Assembly (NCBI GenBank): GCA_948474755.1
Contig: CAOLHI010000024.1
Location: 1,116,001 to 1,180,000 of the forward strand
Length of the DNA: 64,000 nt
DNA from: Ctenosaura bakeri
Taxonomy: Eukaryota; Chordata; Lepidosauria; Squamata; Iguanidae
Direction of reading: 5' to 3'
In this document: in pieces, positions 58,261 through 64,000 of the stretch
Layout of the letters: every line of letters starts with the position of its first letter
Position numbering within the stretch: the first letter of the stretch is position 1
Position numbers and translations under genes: made by a program
The notes under the pieces: model-generated
What the model saw: the letters and a program-made list of their open reading frames with translations, nothing else
Told to the model about the DNA's origin: nothing
Database searches by the model: none

Positions 58261-58302
58261 TGCTGGAAGAAAAGCGTGATAGAAATTAAATAAATAAATA
58301 AG
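58261..58302 (+). repeat. LINE-type 3' tail fragment
   Basis: TGCTGGAAGAAAAGCGTGAT followed by AGAAATTAAATAAATAAATA, the typical end of lizard LINE repeats. Confidence 0.5.
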
Positions 58303-60245
58303 ATAACTCAGTATCAGGACACCATGCTGGCTCTTTATAACACTCATAATGATTTCTCATCCTGAAGACTGGAAGAGCAATCCTGTGCATGCCTACTCAA
58401 GATCCAGTGCCATCGAGTTCAGTAGAACTTACTTCCAGGTAAAGGGATAGAGATTTGTCACTTGATTTATTTAACTGTGCAATAAATTTTTGTTATAAAT
58501 AGCAGCTTACTTGATCAAACGTACAAAATGGGAAATTGAGAGCATAATTTTTAACAGATTCCGTATGGGTTATGTTACCTCGCTTATTTTTCTCCACTTA
58601 CACATCTGAACATTTGAATGCCAATTGTATAGAAAACCTTTTCACAGAATTAAAGTTAAATAAAGTGTGACAGCTGATCATGATTAATCATTGGTCATTA
58701 CCAGAAGACAGCTTTGTCTTCTAATACAATACAGTTTAGTTCGGTGAGAAACACAGATGGTTCTCTTTTAAAACAAAGTGAAATGAAATATCACATTGTT
58801 TCATAGATAGTTGAAATTCTGAACCATGTCATACTAGTAAGTATGTATTTTTGTATTTTGTATGTAAATTTGTATTTTATCTGAAGGTTACTGCAACCTT
58901 TTCCAAAAAGAAACCATTGTTTAGTTCCTTTGCATTTACACTTGTGTGCATGCTCCGTTGCCTACTAAACCTTTATTATTTGTTCAGGTTTCACACAGGT
59001 GTTAGGGTTGTAAGCATTTTATTAAACAAGTTTCTATACAGCTTTCTTGTAGGATTGTAGATGTAGGCAAGTAGTAGGACCCCTTCTGATCCAAGGAAAG
59101 AAAGGGAAAAGTCTGGAGTTTGGATGGCAGTTAAGGGGTGGTGATGCAGTGTCCCACAATACAAAATATGGAACAGAAATTAAAGCTTTTATTTTTTGGC
59201 TTCACTTTGCCAAAGTGCTAACTCTTCTGAGTCTCAAGAGCTAGGAGACTTTGAAACATAAATTGATTCTACTGTATCCCAACTTGATAGCCTTGGATAT
59301 AGGGCAGGATATAGATATTGCAGCATGAGGCTGTGGGGGGCCCACTTTGTCAACTAAACGCACTAAACAACCCATATTTGGATGGAAAGTGACCATCAGC
59401 TGCAGCAGGCCTTTCCCGGAAGGGTCCAGATCAAGGTTTGGACCACCCTCCTGTAAGTGATGAACTCTGCAACCGCAGGCCATATGGATGCTGGGAACCA
59501 CTGGAGTGACAGAAATGGGATGACAAATGGCCAAAAGCTTCTGTGTGGACCCCTTATCACCTGAGTGTTAGGCTTGGGTCCCTCATCCTCTGAGCTGGGC
59601 ATGACCTTCACTCTGAAGGTCCCATAAGTGAACCTCTTTTCAGTATGGCAGGCTCACAGGCCTGTCTATCCCCAAAACAAGGTGCAATCCCATGCAAACT
59701 GTCACAAAAAACAATTCATACTTCCCACCAAACCTTATTGCAACTGCAGCCAAATTCACAGTTCATAGTATATTGCATAAAGCCACGTGTCCATGCAGTA
59801 TTCCAAGAGATGCACACCACTGTCTCTTTACAGAGCTTCTTGGAAAAGATGATTATCATGATGCTGTATCCAGTAATGCAGAATGATGTTGCAAAGCCCA
59901 GGTCACCCTTGTCACTCTTCTCCTGGCCAAGTCAACTTTCTGTGGGAGAGATGTCCCATGTGAACATCACTGTACAGAGAGATGAGACCAGCTGGGAGAT
60001 ATATATTCAAAGCTTCACAATTGCATCTACCTGGGGTGAGGGATGCTCGTCAGCACAGTGGGTGCAGATGAAGGATTAAACATCATCTGCATGCAGACTG
60101 TATTATTGATGAAAACTATTCTCCTACACAAACCTATAATTATATAAGGAAAGGAGGGGGAGAGAGATGTTCCTCGGGAGACATTAAACATCACATATAA
60201 TTTGTCCTTCAGAATATGAATTGAGCCAGCTTGAAAAGCATGTGT
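58303..60245 (+). other. Intron sequence, no recognised gene
   Basis: Mixed composition. A 144-codon + strand frame at 59,645-60,079 and an antisense 97-codon frame at 59,241-59,534 have no recognised domain and no clear splice sites. I left them out as genes. The stretch 59,060-60,080 is less AT-rich than its surroundings and may be an old repeat. Confidence 0.35.
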
Positions 60246-60576
60246 CATATTTACCGGTGTATTAGACACGCTGGCATATAAGACACACCCCACTTTTCAA
60301 GGGGTAATTTTTAGGAAAAATTTTTTAGTACTCTGGCGAGGCAAAATGCACAGGAAAGGAGGGGAATGAAAAGAGTGCTGCACCAGGCTACTTCCACCTC
60401 CTCCCTTCCTGTTTTGTCTGGGCAGGGTGAACTCCTTTCGCTTCCTCTCCCTTCCCTATGCATTTAGTGTTACCATATTTGCTGGTGTATAAAGTGCACC
60501 AGCATATAAGATGCAGCCCATTTTCAGAGGGTATTTTTAGGGGGGAAATGTGTCTTATACGCTGGAAAATATGGTA
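60246..60576 (+). mobile_element. TACCATATTT-ended MITE, two left ends
   Basis: TACCATATTTGCTGGTGTAT (60,471) is opposed by ATACGCTGGAAAATATGGTA (ends 60,576), a terminal inverted repeat with TA ends. A second, related left end starts at about 60,246 (ATATTTACCGGTGTATTAGA, then GGCATATAAGACACACCCC). Either two tandem insertions or an internal duplication. The class is uncertain, possibly Tc1/mariner. Confidence 0.6.
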
Positions 60577-60599
60577 GTTATTTTGAAGAGAGCTTTCCA

Positions 60600-61615
60600 G
60601 TGGTGGTAGTGGTGGTGGTGTGTGCCTTCAGGTTTTCTGACTTATGGTTATCCTAAGGCAGCTCCATCACTGAGTTTCTTGGCTAGACTTGGGCCATTTC
60701 TGCACCAGAGTGGAGTAGTGTTTCACTGCATGTTCTGAGTAGTGTTTTTTAACCTGACTTACTCCAATTTTACTGGATTGTTATCTGCACACCTTCTGGT
60801 TTCTGTTGAGGTAATGCAGTGAAAATCGTTTGTTGCTTCTGCTCAGTCAATTCTCATGAAACTCCCATCCTCCCTCCACTCTCTCCCTTGCTCCACACCA
60901 CTGCCTCTGGTTAGTCAATTTTTTTTAAAAAAACCTCATTGCTACGTATCAGCGGAGGTAATTTAGTTCATTCTTATAGAAGACAAGCCCCTACTGCCGG
61001 TTTGCTAGTAAAATTACTGTGTCACAAAATGATGCATGTCTAAAAAGTGTGTGACCAACATGAAAAGTTTGGAAAGCTCTGGTCTAGATAGCCAGAAATT
61101 GAAAAGCAACCATGCTGAGGATCCCAACATATTTCATTGTATTCCAGCGCCCGCCCTGCGTTTGAGGGGCAGAGACAGGAGTGGATAGAAATGATGCCAG
61201 GAAAAGATGGGAACGCCCACAGAGAACCATCTCTGTGTGTACACCTTCCACATGTTGTCAGAAACGCAGCCAAATCGGTTTTTGTGCTTTACATCGGAGT
61301 TTTTCCGGTTTTACAATACATTGGTTTTACATTGATAGTAATTGCGCTAAGAGCACAAGCTGTGTGAATCCACAGAGGAAATGCTGATACTAACTGGTGT
61401 AACGTGCAGATGTAACAGCAAGAGTACGATGCCAGTGCGATGTAGTGCACTTGTGCGGAAAAGGCCTTATTCAGAGGGGATGACCTTTCATTGAGGCTAA
61501 AAGAGAGGGATTTGTCCAAGGCCATCCAGTGGGTTTCTGTGCTGAGAAGGGATTCAGACCCTAAAATCCTGGAGTCCCAGTCCAACACTCAAACATCTAC
61601 ACTGCTCTGGCTCTA
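60600..61615 (-). mobile_element. tRNA-derived SINE, antisense, split by family C element
   Basis: The tail half is at 60,600-60,691 (GTGTGTGCCTTCAGGTTTTC, ACTTATGGTTATCCTAAGGC, GTTTCTTGGCTAGACTTG). The head half is at 61,467-61,615 (TCAGAGGGGATGACC, TTTGTCCAAGGCCATCCAGT, AACACTCAAACATCTACACT). Joining them across one TTG restores the usual order of this SINE, so C2 inserted after the SINE. Confidence 0.88.
60692..61466 (-). mobile_element. Family C composite MITE, copy C2, antisense
   Basis: Inverted copy of C1. It starts GGCCATTTCTGCACCAGAGT, has AAAAGTTTGGAAAGCTCTGG at about 61,060-61,082 (the captured hAT end) and finishes CACTTGTGCGGAAAAGGCC. Flanks are TTG (60,689-60,691) and TTA (61,467-61,469), a 3-bp duplication with one change. 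775 bp against 763 bp for C1. Confidence 0.88.
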
Positions 61616-62394
61616 GTTTTGGTATTAGTGAATTTTAATTTGCTCATTATATTTATACCAAAAATATTAAAAGCTCAGGTACTGTGAATCTGCACCTGTG
61701 CAAGCAACATCATCAAGCTGTAAGCTCAAAAAGGCTGCTGTCTTAGACGCTGCTGAAATTGAGTTGAATGTTTAGCATCAGTTGTGTGCTTTACTCACCT
61801 GCTGAGCTGAGCAATTAATTTGCCATGGAACTTCCAAGTTAGAGAAACCTGTATATGCCCCAAGAGGACAGGGCATGTGTAATGCAAATGCAGCCTTTAA
61901 AAAGCAAATCTTGAGTTTCTCTGTTGGGAGAAAATAAAAACAAAAAAGCCACAGAGTGGATCTGTTCAAACTTTCCTTTGTGAACAAAAATCAATCTGTT
62001 CAAAGAAATACTTTTTAAAACAGTATTATAAGCATTTGGAAGACGGACAAAAATGTATAATAATGACCTATGTAAAACCAGTTATTCAGGAAGAATTTCT
62101 AACAAGGAAAAATAAAGACCTAGTAAAGGTTAAAAGTCTAAGCTTTGCCTAGGCACTGTGTGGCTCTCCCCTGCACAACAATTGCAATATAGTATTGACT
62201 TTTGGTAAGCAGATTTATTGTTTTCACACATCCACACTAACTGAGCACTAAAAAGATCTGAAAGACCTATATCACCTCATCCAACCCTTTGAAAATTTAG
62301 GGCATGGGAAATGACTTGCGTCGTCATTTATGTTCTATCCATTCCCACAACTGTATAAATTTGCTTTTTTAACCTTAGGTGTTAATATCAATCT
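61616..62394 (+). other. Intron sequence, no recognised feature
   Basis: AT-rich. No gene or repeat recognised. Confidence 0.45.
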
Positions 62395-62745
62395 GTACTG
62401 CATCTGAAGAACCACTCTATTCTGCTTTGGTCAGACCCAGCCTGGAATACTGTGTCCAGTTCTGGGCACCGCAGTTCAGGAAGAATATCAACAAGCTGGA
62501 ATGTGCCCAGAGGAGGGCGACCAAAATGGTAGAAGGCCTGGAAATCATGCGCTATGAAGAATGCTTAGGGACCTGGGTTATGTTTAGACTGATGAAAAGA
62601 AGGTTAAGAGGTGACAAGATAACTATGTTTAAATATCTGAAGGGATGTCATATGGAGGATAGAGCAAGCCTGTTTTCTTCCACTCCAGAGACTAGGACAT
62701 GGAGCAATGGCTTCAAACTTCAGGAAAAGAAATCCCATCTAAAAA
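62395..62745 (+). mobile_element. CR1 LINE fragment, C-terminal ORF2
   Basis: Closely similar to 36,126-36,480 of the longer CR1: CTCTATTCTGCTTTGGTCAG, GAATACTGTGTCCAGTTCTG, CCCAGAGGAGGGCGACCAAA and CTGAAGGGATGTCA. One open frame of 123 codons covers it (peptide [20 protein letters not shown]). Truncated at both ends: no RT catalytic core and no 3' octamer. Confidence 0.92.
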
Positions 62746-63458
62746 TTTAAAAATTTAAAATTACATTCCTTCCCACTTCTTCTTTTTCATGTGACAATGT
62801 GAAGAAGGTGCATGAATCCCAGAATGGGACTGCAAATGGGGAAATAGTTAACAGACCAATTTGGAAACTGGAAATTATTCTCTTATTTTTTTTAGCAGTC
62901 TCCACTGTTGTTTGTTGTTGCTAACCAATCTTGGCGTGTGTATACATATCAGCATATTCTGCACCATCTTTCAGTGCCTGTGCAATTATTTTCAATTATT
63001 ATACAAATACAGGAAGTAGGACCTGGTGGAAATCTGTGGCAGCTTCTAAGTAATAATAGACATGAGATGTGATTCCATGGGTGTCGCAAGTACTTGTTAG
63101 ATGGTTTCTGTGAGTACAGCACTAGAGAATGATGCAATTTCAACCCTTCCCCTTCCAGGTGTGACATTTGTATTAATATATCCTGAAAACCAAATTTCTG
63201 CCCTTGATATATGCTGTCTAGGGAGAAAACATCAAAAACATCTACCTTCTCCTTTGAGGAGAAGATTGCCCAAGTTTGTTTGTTTCTGAATAACTCCCAA
63301 AGCTGTTGTCTTCATTCTTTGTCAAAGACTATGCTCTGAAGGCCAGTCAGAGCTCTATATTCATGACAAGGGAAAAACTACAGTTGTTTCATCCACTGGC
63401 CAGTGGAAAAAATAGTTGCAAAGAGCTTCCTCACACTATATAGAATGTTCAGTTGTAG
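62746..63458 (+). other. Intron sequence, no recognised feature
   Basis: No gene or repeat recognised. Confidence 0.45.
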
Positions 63459-63647
63459 TATGCAAGGGGATCTTGTAGTACCTTTGAAACTTACTGAGAG
63501 AAAGAAGTTGGTAGCATAAGCTTTCATAGACTTAAGTAAGCTTCATCAGATGCATGGAGTGCAGCATTCACTGTACTCTACAAAAGCTTATGCTACCAAT
63601 TTCTTTCTCTCAGTTTGTCTCAAAGAAGCTACAAGATCTCTTTGCAT
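63459..63647. mobile_element. Foldback interspersed repeat
   Basis: Inverted arms of about 66 bp: TATGCAAGGGGATCTTGTAG through TTGGTAGCATAAGCTTTC (63,459-63,525) and AAAAGCTTATGCTACCAATT through GATCTCTTTGCATA (63,582-63,647). The spacer has CTTCATCAGATGCATGGAGT. The AGCATAAGCTTTC and CTTCATCAGATGCATG blocks recur widely in reptile genomes as I recall them. Class unknown. Confidence 0.7.
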
Positions 63648-64000
63648 ACTGATCCAGACTAATACATCTCAGTTGTTTGGTTGCTTTCCTCTGCCCTCAG
63701 TTGTTCCTTTTTCCTTTTGAGGCATGTTTGTTGGATTGGAAGTTCCAAGTACTGTCTGCTTTCTCTTTTAATCCTTGCCTCATGCTTTGAAAATGTTAGG
63801 CACTGTTTATTGACTTGTTATCTCAACTTTTTCCTCAAACTGGGACACTTCACATGATTGAAAACAAGTACTGCTAAAAGCACAAAAATGTCATATTAAA
63901 ACACAATTAAATAAATTATGACATTAAAATACTGTTGATTTAAAAAAGCAGTTTAAAAACAGTCATAAAAGCATAGCACACATAATACCTAGATAATTGC
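63648..64000 (+). other. No recognised feature to the window end
   Basis: AT-rich, with AAACACAATTAAATAAATTA near 63,899. No gene or repeat recognised. Confidence 0.4.

Noticed and set aside
59645..60079. 144-codon + strand frame as a gene
   Set aside because: Unrecognised, low-complexity composition, no splice context; perhaps an old repeat.
39341..64000. Further GRIP1 exons
   Set aside because: I looked for the segment expected to follow Thr-Lys and for the alternative palmitoylated N terminus and recognised neither; a short exon could still be missed by eye.

Overview
This is vertebrate nuclear DNA, AT-rich and almost free of long reading frames. Its repeats point to a squamate reptile, most likely a lizard: CR1 LINEs ending in the ATTCTATG octamer, a tRNA-derived SINE, 5S-rRNA-derived SINEs, hAT and Tigger-like DNA transposon remnants, and many small palindromic elements. 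The species cannot be named from the window.

Layout. Positions 1-38,850 look intergenic or upstream. They hold scattered SINEs, an antisense CR1 fragment (about 5.1-6.2 kb), several MITEs and one nearly complete CR1 ORF2 (33.66-36.69 kb) broken by one stop and one frameshift. The only coding exon I recognise is at 39,286-39,340 on the + strand. It encodes MIAVSFKCRCQILRRLTK, the N terminus of one GRIP1 isoform (glutamate receptor-interacting protein 1), and ends in a phase-1 splice donor. An in-frame stop lies two codons before the ATG, and the leader carries short upstream ORFs. If this is right, 39,341-64,000 is GRIP1 first-intron sequence. No second GRIP1 exon was found, which fits the gene's very long 5' introns in other vertebrates. 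A possible spliced exon of an unknown antisense gene lies at 48,974-49,086 on the - strand.

The most distinctive feature is a clan of non-autonomous DNA elements that all start GGCC, continue with T-rich TTTC(C/T)GCAC-like sequence, and make 3-bp target-site duplications of varied sequence. Family A is a near-perfect foldback of 180-200 bp (about a dozen copies). Family B is about 430 bp, GC-rich, and carries GC boxes followed by a strong 5' splice-site match (four copies). Family C is about 765 bp and has swallowed one end of a separate hAT element (two copies). B is nested in A, A in a tRNA SINE, and C in a tRNA SINE, which gives a relative age order. Coordinates of degenerate repeat edges are approximate; I had no database search.
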